DNA of 64,000 nucleotides from NCBI RefSeq assembly GCF_018408855.1, contig NZ_AP024322.1, positions 930,001 through 994,000 of the forward strand. Direction: 5' to 3'. The DNA is from Caballeronia sp. NK8. GTDB lineage: Bacteria; Pseudomonadota; Gammaproteobacteria; Burkholderiales; Burkholderiaceae. The notes under the pieces were generated by a model. That model was not told the DNA's origin. It made no database searches and saw nothing but the letters and a program-made list of their open reading frames with translations. Both the position numbers and the translations under genes were made by a program. Shown here piece after piece: positions 37,941 through 47,925 of this stretch. Position 1 is the first letter of the stretch, and each line of letters begins with the position of its first letter.

Positions 37941-38411
37941 TCACGCGCGATGATAAGGATGATTCTGCGTGATGCTCCACGCGCGGTAAAGCTGTTCGGC
38001 GAGCAGCACGCGCACCATGCCGTGCGGCAACGTGAGGCTCGATATGCGCAGCATCAGTTCGGCGCGCGACTTCACGGCCGGATCGAGCCCGTCCGCGCCG
38101 CCGATCACGAACGCGACATCGCGCCCATCCTGCTGCCAGCCGGGCAGGGCGTTCGCGAGTTGCATCGTGGTCCAGTCGCGGCCGCGTTCGTCGAGTGCGA
38201 CGACGCGCGCGTTCTTCGGCAACGCGGCTTCGATGCGCTGCTTCTCAGCCGCCATCACGCTCTCGGCGTTGCGTCCCGACGAGCGCTGCTCGGGCTTGAT
38301 CTCTTTCAGCTCGATGCGCAGTTCGGGCGGCATGCGCTTCGCGTATTCGTCGAAGCCATTCGTGATCCAGTCGGGCATCTTGTGTCCGACGGCGAGGATG
38401 ACCAGCTTCAT
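37941..38411 (-). CDS. rlmH: 23S rRNA (pseudouridine-1915-N3)-methyltransferase
   Basis: A 156-residue SPOUT methyltransferase, close to E. coli RlmH (155). It methylates pseudouridine 1915 in helix 69 of 23S rRNA in the assembled 70S ribosome. The SAM-binding trefoil knot shows FVIGGADGL (residues 101-109), the later [20 protein letters not shown] and the invariant C-terminal HPYHRA. It follows rsfS by 14 bases and is followed by maf, a usual order in betaproteobacteria. Confidence 0.97.
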   Translation of the reverse strand: MKLVILAVGHKMPDWITNGFDEYAKRMPPELRIELKEIKPEQRSSGRNAESVMAAEKQRIEAALPKNARVVALDERGRDWTTMQLANALPGWQQDGRDVAFVIGGADGLDPAVKSRAELMLRISSLTLPHGMVRVLLAEQLYRAWSITQNHPYHRA

Positions 38412-38425
38412 CGAACGAAGCGGCT

Positions 38426-38884
38426 TCAGTGCTTGCGCGTGGTCTTGCGCGCCGGACGTTTGACCGCGGGCGCGGCGTCTTCCTCGTCCTCGTCCTCGTC
38501 TTCATCTGCGGTGACGCTCGCGCCGCCGAACATGTTCGACTTCTGCAGCTTCACGCGCACGGGCTTGTCGCCCCAGACTTCCTCGAGGTTGTAGTACTGG
38601 CGCAGCGCCGGTTGCAGGATGTGCACGACCGCGTCGCCGCAATCGACCAGCACCCATTCGCCGATCTCTTCGCCTTCCGTCGAGATGATGTCGCCACCCG
38701 CTTCCTTGACCTTCTCGCGCACGCTGTTGGCGAGCGCCTTGGTCTGCCGGTTCGACGTGCCGCTCGCCACGACCACGCGGTCGAACAGCGACGTCAGGTG
38801 GGTTGTGTTGAATACCTTGATGTCTTGCGCCTTGACGTCTTCGAGACCGTCGATGATCGCGCGTTGAAGCTTCTGAAGTTCCAT
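38426..38884 (-). CDS. rsfS: ribosomal silencing factor
   Basis: A 152-residue RsfS/Iojap protein that binds uL14 on the large subunit and blocks subunit joining during starvation. The core (about 1-118) shows [26 protein letters not shown] and [15 protein letters not shown]. The C-terminal tail is unusual in composition: an acidic run ([12 protein letters not shown]) followed by a basic run ([11 protein letters not shown]), probably disordered. The start at 38884 is the family start; the open frame upstream overlaps nadD out of register and is not RsfS. It lies 2 bases after nadD. Confidence 0.95.
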   Translation of the reverse strand: MELQKLQRAIIDGLEDVKAQDIKVFNTTHLTSLFDRVVVASGTSNRQTKALANSVREKVKEAGGDIISTEGEEIGEWVLVDCGDAVVHILQPALRQYYNLEEVWGDKPVRVKLQKSNMFGGASVTADEDEDEDEEDAAPAVKRPARKTTRKH

Positions 38885-38886
38885 AG

Positions 38887-39573
38887 TTACCGTGTCTGGT
38901 ACAAGTGATGTTGAACAATATAGTCCCATACAGCCGATGGGACCTGAGCGCGGGCATCGCGCTGGTCTGTCATCGTGCGCGCTTCCTCGCGGATCGCCGT
39001 GGCGGATACGTCGATGAGAAGCGTCTCGTCGATGAGCACGTGCCCGTGCGCGCTCGCTTGCAGTGTTTCGGGCGATGCGGCGCGCTTTGCGACTTCGGCT
39101 GCCACCGGCGCGGACAGCGTCGAGACATCGAAGCCCGGGCGCGTTTCCACACAGATGTGCGCGTAGTCGAAGAGCCGCATCCATTGATGCCACGAGTCGA
39201 GCTTGACGAACTGATCCGCGCCCATCAGCAACGAAATCGATGCGTCCGCGCCTTCGCGCTCGCGCCAGTGAGCAAGCGTGTCGACGGTATAGGTGTCGCC
39301 CTTGCGCTCGATTTCATCGGTGGCGACGGTGACCCGGACGCCGTCGAGTTCGAGCGATGCCGCCGCCGCGCGCGTCATCGCGAGCCGATGCTCCGGCGCC
39401 GATACGCCCGCCTTCTGCCACGGCTGACCGGCGGGCAGCAGCACGAGATCGGTCAATCGCAGCAAGTCGACGAAACGCCGCGCCAGCGCGAGATGCCCGT
39501 TGTGGATCGGATCGAAGGTGCCGCCGAATATCCCGACGCGCCTGGTGCGAGGTGCGGTCTGGTTCACAGCCAT
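38887..39573 (-). CDS. nadD: nicotinate-nucleotide adenylyltransferase
   Basis: A 228-residue nucleotidyltransferase that makes deamido-NAD from nicotinate mononucleotide and ATP. The HxGH-type motif [11 protein letters not shown] is at residues 17-27, and the C-terminal ISTSFIR-like motif is [10 protein letters not shown]. It overlaps the end of hemF by 10 bases and precedes rsfS by 2, so the three are likely translated from one mRNA. Confidence 0.96.
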   Translation of the reverse strand: MAVNQTAPRTRRVGIFGGTFDPIHNGHLALARRFVDLLRLTDLVLLPAGQPWQKAGVSAPEHRLAMTRAAAASLELDGVRVTVATDEIERKGDTYTVDTLAHWREREGADASISLLMGADQFVKLDSWHQWMRLFDYAHICVETRPGFDVSTLSAPVAAEVAKRAASPETLQASAHGHVLIDETLLIDVSATAIREEARTMTDQRDARAQVPSAVWDYIVQHHLYQTR

Positions 39574-40523
39574 TCGCGCCGCACCAGGAAATCTTCATAC
39601 AACCGCGCTTCCGGCGTGCCCGGCTCGGGCGTCCAGTCGTAGCGCCAGTTCGCGACGGGCGGCATCGACATCAGAATCGACTCGGTGCGTCCGCCGCTTT
39701 GCAGGCCGAAATGCGTGCCGCGGTCGAACACGAGATTGAACTCCACATAGCGCCCGCGCCGGTACGCCTGAAACTCGCGTTCGCGCTCGGCATACGGCGT
39801 GTCGCGGCGGCGCTCGATGACCGGCAGATACGCGTTCAGGAACGCATCGCCGACGCTGCGCATCATCGCGAACGAGCGCTCGAAGCCGGGCTCCGAGAAA
39901 TCGTCGAAGAAAATGCCGCCGATGCCGCGCTGCTCGTTGCGGTGCTTCAGATAGAAATACTCGTCGCACCAGGTCTTGAAGCGCGGATACAACTCCACGC
40001 CGAACGGGTCGAGCGCGTCGCGGCAGACCTGATGGAAATGCCGCGCGTCTTCCTCGTAGCCGTAGATCGGCGTGAGATCCATGCCGCCGCCGAACCAGAA
40101 GACCGGCGCTTCGCCTTCCTTCGTCGCGGTGAGCATACGTACATTCATGTGCACGGTCGGGCAGTGCGGATTGCGCGGATGCATCACGAGCGATACGCCC
40201 AGCGCCTCGAAGCCGCGTCCGGCGAGTTGCGGACGCGCCGCGCTCGCGGAAGGCGGCAGCGCGTCGCCCTGCACGTCCGAAAAGCCGATGCCGCCGCGCT
40301 CGAAAAATCCGCCGCCTTCCAGGATGCGCGTCACGCCGCCGCCGCGCAGATGCGCGCCGGGCTCGCGGGTCCAGGCGTCGGTGGCGAAGGCGGTGCCGTC
40401 GAAGGCGCCGAGCGCATCGGCGATGCGCGTCTGCAGGCCCGTCAGATAGTCGCGGACGGCCCCGATATCGTGGGCTGCGTCGTGTTCTTTGCGTTGTTCC
40501 GCGCTGCGGTTCGGTTCACTCAT
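39564..40523 (-). CDS. hemF: oxygen-dependent coproporphyrinogen III oxidase
   Basis: A 319-residue HemF that decarboxylates coproporphyrinogen III to protoporphyrinogen IX with O2. Signature parts are [30 protein letters not shown] and the C-terminal [15 protein letters not shown] with [10 protein letters not shown] short extra N-terminus (about 20 residues) precedes the family start but begins at a clean ATG. The stop overlaps the nadD start by 10 bases. An oxygen-dependent haem enzyme fits an aerobic organism. Confidence 0.95.
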   Translation of the reverse strand: MSEPNRSAEQRKEHDAAHDIGAVRDYLTGLQTRIADALGAFDGTAFATDAWTREPGAHLRGGGVTRILEGGGFFERGGIGFSDVQGDALPPSASAARPQLAGRGFEALGVSLVMHPRNPHCPTVHMNVRMLTATKEGEAPVFWFGGGMDLTPIYGYEEDARHFHQVCRDALDPFGVELYPRFKTWCDEYFYLKHRNEQRGIGGIFFDDFSEPGFERSFAMMRSVGDAFLNAYLPVIERRRDTPYAEREREFQAYRRGRYVEFNLVFDRGTHFGLQSGGRTESILMSMPPVANWRYDWTPEPGTPEARLYEDFLVRREWL

Positions 40524-40595
40524 CGATTGCTGCGTGCGCCCCGTGGGCGGCCAGAAAAGGGCGGGGGTAAACCCTCCGTCTCGAAACTCTCAAAA

Positions 40596-40627
40596 GCGCG
40601 CTGCCGGACACGAGGTCCGGCAGCGCG
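40596..40627 (-). terminator. intrinsic terminator after purD
   Basis: A 13-bp stem (CGCGCTGCCGGAC and complement) with a 5-base loop, followed on the minus strand by a short T-run (CTTTTG). It sits 26 bases after the purD stop. Confidence 0.75.
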
Positions 40628-40653
40628 TGTACTCATGCGGCTCAGGCGCGGCT

Positions 40654-41970
40654 TCAGCCGTGTTTGTCGGCCGGTTTGTCGCCCGGCTTCTCGGCCGACT
40701 GCTTGCGATTCACCGCCCGATAGCCGATGTCCCGGCGATACTGCATGCCGTCGAACGAAATCTGGTTGACTGTATCGTAGACCACGGATTGCGCGCCACG
40801 CACGGAATCCGCCAGTCCGACCACACACAGCACACGTCCGCCCGACGTGGTGAGCTTGCCGTCGGTAAGTGTCGTGCCCGCGTGGAAAGTGACGGAATTC
40901 TCGGTCTCCGACGGAATGCCGCTGATCCGGTCGCCCTTGCGCGGCGTCTCCGGATAGTTGTGCGCGGCGAGCACGACGCCGAGCGCCGTGCGGCGGTCCC
41001 AGTCGAGTTCGATGCTGTCGAGCTTGCCGTCGATCGCCATTTCCACGACTTTCGAGAAGTCACCCTTCAGGCGCGCCATGATCGGCTGCGTCTCGGGGTC
41101 GCCCATGCGGCAGTTAAATTCGAGCGTCTTCGGGTTGCCGTTCGCGTCGATCATCAGGCCGGCGTACAAAAAGCCGGTGAAGCGGATGCCTTCGTTTTCC
41201 ATGCCGCGCACCGTCGGCAGGATGATCTCGCGCATCACGCGCGCGTGCAGTTGCGGCGTGACGATCGGCGCGGGCGAATACGCGCCCATGCCGCCCGTGT
41301 TCGGACCCTTGTCGCCGTCGAGCAGACGCTTGTGGTCCTGGCTGGAGGCGAGCGGCAGCACGTGCTTGCCATCCACCATCACGATGAAACTGGCTTCCTC
41401 GCCCGCGAGGAATTCCTCGATCACGACGCGCGCGCCCGCATCGCCGAGCTTGTTGTCGGCGAGCATGGAATCGACGGCGGCGTGCGCTTCTTCCAGCGTC
41501 ATCGCGACAACGACGCCCTTGCCGGCGGCCAGTCCGTCCGCCTTGATGACGATCGGCGCGCCTTTTGCGTCGATGTACGCGTGCGCGGCGGCGGTGTCGG
41601 AGAAGGTCTCGTACTCGGCGGTCGGGATGCTGTGGCGCTTCATGAACGCCTTGGCGAAGTCCTTCGAGCTTTCGAGCTGCGCGGCTTCCTTGCTCGGGCC
41701 GAAGATTTTCAGGCCGCGCGAGCGGAACAGATTGACGATGCCCGCGGCAAGCGGCTGTTCCGGTCCGACGAGCGTGAACGCGACATGCTCCTTCTCGACG
41801 AAATCGGCGAGTTCCGCCGCGTCCGTGATGTCGACGTTGCGCAGACGCTCGTCCTGCGCGGTGCCGCCGTTGCCCGGCGCCACATAGACGATCTGCACGC
41901 GCGGCGATTGCGCGAGCTTCCAGGCCAGCGCATGTTCGCGGCCGCCGGAACCGACGACGAGTAACTTCAT
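40654..41970 (-). CDS. purD: phosphoribosylamine-glycine ligase (GAR synthetase)
   Basis: A 438-residue ATP-grasp enzyme of purine synthesis step two. It begins MKLLVVGSGGREHALAWKL, the family signature, and contains IKADGLAAGKGV, DGDKGPNTGGMGAYSPAP and FNCRMGDPETQ. The start at 41970 is chosen for this signature; 18 more codons upstream are excluded. The C-terminus ends in a Lys/Asp-rich tail. It is the enzyme before PurT (18.8 kb) in the pathway, although not linked to it. Confidence 0.96.
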   Translation of the reverse strand: MKLLVVGSGGREHALAWKLAQSPRVQIVYVAPGNGGTAQDERLRNVDITDAAELADFVEKEHVAFTLVGPEQPLAAGIVNLFRSRGLKIFGPSKEAAQLESSKDFAKAFMKRHSIPTAEYETFSDTAAAHAYIDAKGAPIVIKADGLAAGKGVVVAMTLEEAHAAVDSMLADNKLGDAGARVVIEEFLAGEEASFIVMVDGKHVLPLASSQDHKRLLDGDKGPNTGGMGAYSPAPIVTPQLHARVMREIILPTVRGMENEGIRFTGFLYAGLMIDANGNPKTLEFNCRMGDPETQPIMARLKGDFSKVVEMAIDGKLDSIELDWDRRTALGVVLAAHNYPETPRKGDRISGIPSETENSVTFHAGTTLTDGKLTTSGGRVLCVVGLADSVRGAQSVVYDTVNQISFDGMQYRRDIGYRAVNRKQSAEKPGDKPADKHG

Positions 41971-42242
41971 TTGAATCCCCGAAATCCTGACAAAAAGCGG
42001 CTTGAGAAAAAGCGATGGGCGCATCGCGCCGAACGCATGACGGCCGTCATGGCGTCGGGAAGGCGGCTCGCGCTGACATCGGCTGCGTCACGCGCCTTCC
42101 TCGGGCGATGCCGCGCCGCATCGATGGCGCGGCGCTGCTCCGGCACACGAGCCGAAGCGAAAGACGTTCCATGCGAGGGCATAGCGGGTTCTTTTTTCGC
42201 CGCGCCCCCGGAGCCTGACTGCGATACGAAACTCAGCGAAAC

Positions 42243-42971
42243 TCAGTCTTCGTTGATCACGGCGTTGGTATGGACTTCCTGCACGTCGTCGAGATTTTCC
42301 AGCGCATCGAGCAGTTTTTGCATTTTCACTGCGTCGTCGCCGGTGAACTCGACTTCGGTCTGCGGTTTCATCGTCACTTCGGCGAGTTCCGCCTTGAAGC
42401 CCGCGGCTTCGAGCGCGTCCTTCACCTTCTGGAAATCGTTCGGCGGGCAGATCACTTCGATGCTGCCGTCCTCGTTCGTCACGACGTCATCCGCGCCGGC
42501 TTCGAGCGCCGCGTCCATCAGCTTGTCTTCCGGCGTGCCGGGCGCGAACAGGAACTGGCCGACGTGATCGAACATGAACGACACCGAGCCGTCCGTGCCC
42601 ATGTTGCCGCCGAACTTCGAGAATGCGTGGCGCACTTCCGCGACGGTGCGGGTGCGGTTGTCCGTCATCGTGTCGACGATGATCGCAGCGCCGCCGATGC
42701 CGTAGCCTTCGTAACGAATTTCTTCGTAGTTCGCGCCATCGACACCGCCCACGCCGCGCTGGATCGCACGGTTGACGTTGTCCTTCGGCATGTTGGCGTC
42801 GTACGCCTTGTCGACGGCCAGGCGCAGGCGCGGGTTCGAATCGACCTCGCCGCCGCCCATGCGCGCCGCGACCTGGATTTCCTTGATGAGGCGCGTCCAG
42901 ACCTTGCCCTTCTTCGCGTCGGCCGCGGCCTTCTTATGCTTGATGTTGGCCCATTTCGAATGACCCGCCAT
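42243..42971 (-). CDS. yebC: YebC/PmpR family regulator
   Basis: A 242-residue protein of the YebC/PmpR family, variously described as a DNA-binding regulator and as a translation factor that relieves ribosome stalling at proline stretches. It starts [23 protein letters not shown], the invariant family beginning, and has the ending [10 protein letters not shown] strong GGAGAAAGG ribosome-binding site precedes the ATG at 42971; the longer frame upstream is unrelated. It lies 272 bases upstream of purD on the same strand. Confidence 0.95.
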   Translation of the reverse strand: MAGHSKWANIKHKKAAADAKKGKVWTRLIKEIQVAARMGGGEVDSNPRLRLAVDKAYDANMPKDNVNRAIQRGVGGVDGANYEEIRYEGYGIGGAAIIVDTMTDNRTRTVAEVRHAFSKFGGNMGTDGSVSFMFDHVGQFLFAPGTPEDKLMDAALEAGADDVVTNEDGSIEVICPPNDFQKVKDALEAAGFKAELAEVTMKPQTEVEFTGDDAVKMQKLLDALENLDDVQEVHTNAVINED

Positions 42972-43253
42972 TACCTTTCTCCATCGCGCGCGGGCTTCGT
43001 GCCGTGCGCCTAGTGTGCTGTCGTGCTTGCTGTGCTGCTGAATGTGTCTGTCCGGCGCGCGCCCCGAGTGGCCGCCGGCCTCGCTCGCGGATCGTTCGAT
43101 CCGGCGCAACGCGAATAGGAACAGACTCAAATTTTAGCATGGCGGCGCGCGCGCCCAGTACCGCTGCGCGCGCTCGGACGCGGGAAAATCGCTGTCAACC
43201 GGGCGCATTTCCGTCGAATCAGGACGAAATCGCGCAAAACGACGCCTGAATGC

Positions 43254-43280
43254 AAAACCGCCGCGCATCAGCGCGGCGGT
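43254..43280 (-). terminator. intrinsic terminator after upp
   Basis: A 10-bp stem (ACCGCCGCGC and complement) with an ATCA loop, followed on the minus strand by TTTT. It lies 30 bases after the upp stop. Confidence 0.75.
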
Positions 43281-43310
43281 CGGAGTCGATGCCGGGAATA
43301 CAGCGAACGC

Positions 43311-43964
43311 TCAGTTTTTCGTGCCGAACAGGCGGTCTCCCGCGTCGCCGAGGCCCGGAACGATATACGCATGGTCGTTCAGATGCGAATCGAGGGATGC
43401 GACGTAGAGCTTCACGTCCGGATGCGCGTCCTGGAACACCTTCACGCCTTCCGGCGCGGCGACCAGCGCGACGAACACGATGTTGTCGGCGTGCACGTTG
43501 CGGCGCTTCATCACGTCGACGGCGTGCACCGCCGAGTAGCCCGTGGCGACCATCGGATCGCACAGGATGAAGACGCGCTCCTCGAGATCGGGCGGCAGGC
43601 GCACGAGATACTCGACCGGCCGGTGATCCTCTGCCCGATACACGCCGATATGCCCGACCCGCGCCGACGGCACCAGATCCAGCAAGCCGTCCGACATGCC
43701 GATGCCCGCGCGCAGCACCGGCACGATCGCCAGCTTCTTGCCGGCGATCACGGGCGCGTCGATCTCGACCAGCGGCGTTTCCACGCGTTTGGTCGTGAGC
43801 GGCAGATTGCGCGTGATTTCGTAGCCCATCAGCAGCGTGATTTCCCGCAGCAGCTCGCGAAACGTGCGCGTGGACGTGTCCTTGTCGCGCATGTGGGTGA
43901 GCTTGTGCTGGATCAGCGGGTGATCGGTGATGAAGAGATTGGGAAAGCGGCTGTCTTGTTTCAT
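43311..43964 (-). CDS. upp: uracil phosphoribosyltransferase
   Basis: A 217-residue salvage enzyme that makes UMP from uracil and PRPP. The PRPP-binding loop is [15 protein letters not shown] (131-145), with [13 protein letters not shown] upstream and the uracil-binding end near [13 protein letters not shown]. The length is normal. It is followed by its own terminator. No pyrimidine transporter or uraA gene lies nearby. Confidence 0.96.
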   Translation of the reverse strand: MKQDSRFPNLFITDHPLIQHKLTHMRDKDTSTRTFRELLREITLLMGYEITRNLPLTTKRVETPLVEIDAPVIAGKKLAIVPVLRAGIGMSDGLLDLVPSARVGHIGVYRAEDHRPVEYLVRLPPDLEERVFILCDPMVATGYSAVHAVDVMKRRNVHADNIVFVALVAAPEGVKVFQDAHPDVKLYVASLDSHLNDHAYIVPGLGDAGDRLFGTKN

Positions 43965-44173
43965 GGGTTTCGCGCGCGCTGCGCGTCCTGCTCGTGTGAT
44001 GTTCTGCCTCTGACGCTCGGGGAGCGGACAGTGGCGACAGTTTACCCAAAAGCCCGCCCGCGCCTAAGAAGAATCGCGCGCGTCGATCCGCGTGGCCGCC
44101 GACGTTGCCGCCCCGATTCTTCTAGAATTGCGAAGACATCACGATCTGTGACAAACGACGAGGGAGGATGACG

Positions 44174-44953
44174 ATGGATATGGGAATCGCAGGGCGCACG
44201 GCGCTCGTGTGCGCGGCGAGCAAGGGTCTCGGACGCGGTTGCGCCGAAGCGCTCGCCGCAGAAGGCGTGAATCTGGTCATCACCGCGCGCACGGCGGAAA
44301 CGCTCGAAGCGACGGCCGCGCACATCCGCGCGCAATATGGCGTGACCGTGACGACCGTCGCGGGCGACATCACGACGCCCGAGGGCCACGCCGCCGCGCT
44401 CGCCGCGTGCCCGGCGCCGGACATTCTGGTCAACAACGCGGGCGGGCCGCCGCCGGGCGACTTCCGCACCTTCACGCACGACATGTGGATCAAGGCGCTG
44501 GAAGGCAACATGCTGACGCCGATCGAACTGATCAAGGCGACCATCGACGGCATGATCGAGCGCGGCTTCGGGCGCGTGGTGAACATCACGAGTTCGTCGG
44601 TGAAGGCGCCGATCGATGTGCTCGGCCTGTCCAACGGCGCGCGTTCCGGGCTCACGGGTTTCGTCGCGGGCGTCGCACGCAAGGTCGCGGCCACTGGCGT
44701 CACCATCAACAACCTGCTGCCGGGCACCTTCGACACCGACCGCATCGCCGTGACGATGGAAGCGCAGGCGAAGGCGCAGAACATCTCGGTCGAGGACATG
44801 CGCGCGCGCCGTGCGCAGAGTCTGCCCGCCGGACGTTTCGGCACGTCGGAGGAGTTCGGCAAGGCTTGCGCGTTTCTATGCAGCGTGCATGCGGGCTACA
44901 TCACCGGTCAGAACCTGCTGATCGACGGCGGCGCTTATCCCGGCACGTACTGA
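44174..44953 (+). CDS. divergent SDR oxidoreductase without Tyr-x-x-x-Lys
   Basis: A 259-residue Rossmann protein of the SDR superfamily. The cofactor loop is [10 protein letters not shown] and LVNNAGG is intact, as is the Ser of NITSSS. At the place of the catalytic Tyr-x-x-x-Lys it reads LSNGARSG, so both residues are missing. This matches the BKR-like SDR subgroup that I remember as deviating from the catalytic tetrad. The start is set at 44174: a GGGAGG ribosome-binding site touches the ATG at 44168 directly but is 6 bases from 44174. It is upstream of mgsA and may be co-transcribed. Confidence 0.88.
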   Translation: MDMGIAGRTALVCAASKGLGRGCAEALAAEGVNLVITARTAETLEATAAHIRAQYGVTVTTVAGDITTPEGHAAALAACPAPDILVNNAGGPPPGDFRTFTHDMWIKALEGNMLTPIELIKATIDGMIERGFGRVVNITSSSVKAPIDVLGLSNGARSGLTGFVAGVARKVAATGVTINNLLPGTFDTDRIAVTMEAQAKAQNISVEDMRARRAQSLPAGRFGTSEEFGKACAFLCSVHAGYITGQNLLIDGGAYPGTY

Positions 44954-44979
44954 TCAAGGCAAGGACCAAGGACACCCAC

Positions 44980-45366
44980 ATGACCACACGCGTCGCGCTG
45001 ATCGCGCACGACATGAAGAAGGACGACATCGTCAGACTCGCGGGCGAGTTCGTCGATACGCTCGCGCAATGCAGTCTCGTCGCGACGGGCACGACCGGCG
45101 GGCGTATCGCGGCGGCGCACGGGCTGGAGGTCGAGCGCAAGCTTTCCGGACCGCACGGCGGCGATTTGCAGATCGGCGCCGAACTGGCGGAAGGGCGCGT
45201 CGACATCGTGATTTTTCTGCGCGACCCGATGACCCCGCAGCCGCACGAACCCGACATCAACGCGCTCGTGCGCGCCTGCGACGTACACAACGTGCCGTGC
45301 GCGACCAACATCGCGACCGCGCGCATGATTCTCGACGACTTGCGCCTGCGTTTCGCGCGGGCCTGA
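44980..45366 (+). CDS. mgsA: methylglyoxal synthase
   Basis: A 128-residue enzyme that splits phosphate from dihydroxyacetone phosphate to give methylglyoxal, a bypass of lower glycolysis under phosphate limitation. It aligns by eye with E. coli MgsA: LIAHD at the start, [27 protein letters not shown], and the catalytic FLRDP with PHEPDINAL. An AAGGAC ribosome-binding site lies before the ATG. It follows the SDR by 26 bases and precedes a quinone reductase by 24. Confidence 0.95.
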   Translation: MTTRVALIAHDMKKDDIVRLAGEFVDTLAQCSLVATGTTGGRIAAAHGLEVERKLSGPHGGDLQIGAELAEGRVDIVIFLRDPMTPQPHEPDINALVRACDVHNVPCATNIATARMILDDLRLRFARA

Positions 45367-45390
45367 CGAACCGATGGAGACAATCAAGCG

Positions 45391-46365
45391 ATGACCAAGG
45401 CAATCCGATTCGACAAGGCAGGCGGCCCCGAAGTCATGAAGTGGGTCGACGTGGACGTGGGCGCGCCGGGCAAGGGCGAAATCCGCGTGAAGCATCATGC
45501 GGTGGGGCTCAATTTCATCGACGTGTACTTCCGCACCGGCCTCTATCCGATGCCGCTGCCCGGCGGCCTCGGCATGGAAGCGGCGGGCGAGGTGACGGCG
45601 GTGGGCGAGGGCGTCACGCAGTTCAAGCCGGGCGATCGCGTCGCGTATGCGTCGCGTCCGCCGGGCGCGTATGCGCAGGAGCGGGTCATGTCGGCGGATT
45701 ACGTCGTCAGGTTGCCCGATTCGATCGGCTATGAAGATGCCGCATCGATCATGCTGCAAGGCCTGACCGCTCAGTATCTGCTGCGCCGGACCTATCGCGT
45801 GAAAGCGGGCGATACGGTTTTGATCCACGCGGCGGCGGGCGGCGTCGGCCTGCTCGCGTGTCAGTGGGCGAAGGCGCTCGGCGCGACGGTGATCGGCACG
45901 GTCGGCTCGGACGAGAAAGCCGAGCTCGCAAAGGCGCACGGCTGCGATCATCCGATCGTCTACACGCGCGAGAACTTCACCCAGCGCGTGCGCGAAATCA
46001 CCAACGGCGCGGGCGTGCCCGTGGTCTACGATTCGATCGGCAAGGACACCTATATCGCGTCGCTCGATTGCCTCGCGCCGCTCGGCTTGTTCGTGAGCTT
46101 CGGCAATTCGTCGGGGCCGTTGCCGCCGCTCGATTCGTCCGAACTCGCCGGACGCGGTTCGCTGTACTTCACGCGGCCGACGCTCTTTAGCTACATCGCC
46201 AAACGCAGCGATCTCGATGCGATGGCGGCGGAGTTGTTCGAAGTCGTGTCGTCAGGCAAGGTGAAGACGAACGTGCGCCAGCGTTATGCGCTGTCCGATG
46301 CCGCGCGCGCGCACGAGGAACTCGAAGCGCGCAAGACGACCGGCTCGACGATTTTCCTGCCCTGA
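45391..46365 (+). CDS. quinone oxidoreductase, MDR family
   Basis: A 324-residue NADPH-dependent quinone reductase of the medium-chain dehydrogenase superfamily, resembling QorA. The N-terminal GroES-like domain has LNFIDVYFRTGLYP and GMEAAGEV, and the Rossmann part contains AAAGGVG near residue 151. No zinc-ligand Cys pattern is present, as in other quinone reductases. It reduces quinones or alpha,beta-unsaturated carbonyls; the substrate is unknown. Beside methylglyoxal synthase, a role in carbonyl stress is possible but only inferred. Confidence 0.9.
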   Translation: MTKAIRFDKAGGPEVMKWVDVDVGAPGKGEIRVKHHAVGLNFIDVYFRTGLYPMPLPGGLGMEAAGEVTAVGEGVTQFKPGDRVAYASRPPGAYAQERVMSADYVVRLPDSIGYEDAASIMLQGLTAQYLLRRTYRVKAGDTVLIHAAAGGVGLLACQWAKALGATVIGTVGSDEKAELAKAHGCDHPIVYTRENFTQRVREITNGAGVPVVYDSIGKDTYIASLDCLAPLGLFVSFGNSSGPLPPLDSSELAGRGSLYFTRPTLFSYIAKRSDLDAMAAELFEVVSSGKVKTNVRQRYALSDAARAHEELEARKTTGSTIFLP

Positions 46366-46410
46366 TGCAAGGCCCTAGGGCGGTTCGTCACCATAACGAC
46401 CACTAAAACC

Positions 46411-47109
46411 ATGAGCGAGCCGTCCTTCACCGTCGTCCTGATCGAGGACGAGAAGCAGATTCGACGTTTCGTGCGCGTGTCGCTCGAAGCGCAGGGCATG
46501 ACGGTCCACGAAGCGGAAACGGGCCAGCAAGGGCTTGTCGAAGCCGCGACGCGCAAGCCCGATCTCGTGGTCATCGATCTCGGCCTGCCCGATACCGACG
46601 GCATCGACGTGATCCGCGAGCTGCGCGGCTGGACCGAGTTGCCGATCATCGTGCTGTCCGCGCGCACGCAGGAAGAAGAGAAAGTGGCCGCGCTCGATGC
46701 CGGCGCCGACGATTACCTCACAAAGCCGTTCGGCGTGTCGGAACTGATGGCGCGGATTCGCGCGCATCTGCGGCGGCGCAATCAGGCGCAGGCGAGCGAG
46801 ACGCCGGTGGTGGCCTTCGGCGATGTCACCGTCGATCTCGCGTTGCGTCGTGTCACGAAGGACGGCGAGAACGTGCATCTGACGCCGATCGAATATCGGC
46901 TGCTGTCGACGCTCGTGCGGCACGCGGGCCGCGTGCTCACGCACCGGCAATTGCTGCTCGAAGTGTGGGGGCCGTCGCATGTGGAGAGCCCGCATTACCT
47001 GCGCATCTACATGGCGCATCTGCGCCAGAAGCTCGAGCGCGATCCCGCGCAGCCAGAGCATATCGTGACGGAAACGGGCGTGGGCTACAGGCTGGTCGGC
47101 GCGGCGTGA
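46411..47109 (+). CDS. kdpE: OmpR-type response regulator, KdpE-like
   Basis: A 232-residue response regulator. The receiver domain has the acidic pair Glu12/Asp13, phosphorylated Asp56 and Lys105 (LTKPF); the winged-helix output domain begins near 130 and ends TETGVGYRLVG. Sequence closest to KdpE, which activates the high-affinity K+ pump genes. No KdpD kinase or kdpABC genes are in this window, although KdpE is usually next to KdpD. Its last 25 bases overlap the convergent gene. It follows the quinone reductase by 45 bases. Confidence 0.88.
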   Translation: MSEPSFTVVLIEDEKQIRRFVRVSLEAQGMTVHEAETGQQGLVEAATRKPDLVVIDLGLPDTDGIDVIRELRGWTELPIIVLSARTQEEEKVAALDAGADDYLTKPFGVSELMARIRAHLRRRNQAQASETPVVAFGDVTVDLALRRVTKDGENVHLTPIEYRLLSTLVRHAGRVLTHRQLLLEVWGPSHVESPHYLRIYMAHLRQKLERDPAQPEHIVTETGVGYRLVGAA

Positions 47110-47777
47110 CGGGCGGCATGCATGGGTTCGAGCCTGAGCGAATCGAGCACGCCATCGATGGGCTCGTCGCCGCCGACGAACGCGAACATCCGGTTGCCGA
47201 GGCCGAGCGTCACGCATTGCACCGCAATGCGCGCGACATCCGCGCGTGAGACCTCGGGCTTGTGCTCGGTGAGTTCGTCGGCCAGCGCGATTGCGCCGCG
47301 CGCCGCTTCGTCCGATAACGGTCCGGGCCGGAGAATCGCATACGGCACGCCGCGATGCGCGATGTAGTCGTCGGCTTCCCGCTTCATTCGTGAATAGTGC
47401 CGCAGGGCAAATCCGCTGCGCGCCGGATAGAACGCCGACAGCGCGCTGATCACGACGAGTTGCTGTACGCGCCGGCGCTTTGCGTAGTCGGCGGTACGCA
47501 TGAGGGCGTCGCGGTCGATTGCGCGTTGCTCGTGGATGCCCTCCGTTTGCGCCGATCCGGCGGCGTAGATTACGTGCGTGATGTCGTCGAAGGCGTGGCA
47601 GAAATCGTTGGTCAGATCGCCGAGCACGATTTCTGCTCCCATCGCGGTGAATTCGCTCTTGTGGGCGGATTTGCGCAGCATCGCGCGAAAGGCGATGGCT
47701 TCGTCGTGCAGACGCTGCGCGATCAATCGACCCGTGCGGCCGTGTGCGCCGATCAGCAGGACTTTCAGCGTTTTCAT
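47085..47777 (-). CDS. NAD(P)-binding protein, atypical SDR
   Basis: A 230-residue Rossmann protein of the NmrA/SDR-a5 type, with the cofactor loop LIGAHGRTGRLIAQRL (8-23) and the later YAILRPGPLSDE. It lacks the classical Tyr-x-x-x-Lys motif, as usual for this branch, which senses or uses NAD(P)H. Function is unknown. Its 3' end overlaps that of kdpE by 25 bases in a convergent arrangement. Confidence 0.87.
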   Translation of the reverse strand: MKTLKVLLIGAHGRTGRLIAQRLHDEAIAFRAMLRKSAHKSEFTAMGAEIVLGDLTNDFCHAFDDITHVIYAAGSAQTEGIHEQRAIDRDALMRTADYAKRRRVQQLVVISALSAFYPARSGFALRHYSRMKREADDYIAHRGVPYAILRPGPLSDEAARGAIALADELTEHKPEVSRADVARIAVQCVTLGLGNRMFAFVGGDEPIDGVLDSLRLEPMHAARHAAPTSL

Positions 47778-47925
47778 GCGGGACGCTCCTTTGCCGTGGG
47801 TCGCAGTGAGCTTCTACCCGACAAAGTAGGCGATTTTTGCGTGGCGTGCTGTGGGACGCGTTTGCGGGCGCAGCATTTTTTTGGCGAGTCTGGGGTTCGC
47901 TGGACGACGAAAACCGGCAGGTCAT

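Noticed and set aside
44168..44173. The first ATG of the SDR gene
   Set aside because: The ribosome-binding site GGGAGG touches this ATG directly, leaving no spacing; the ATG at 44174 is 6 bases away and is preferred.
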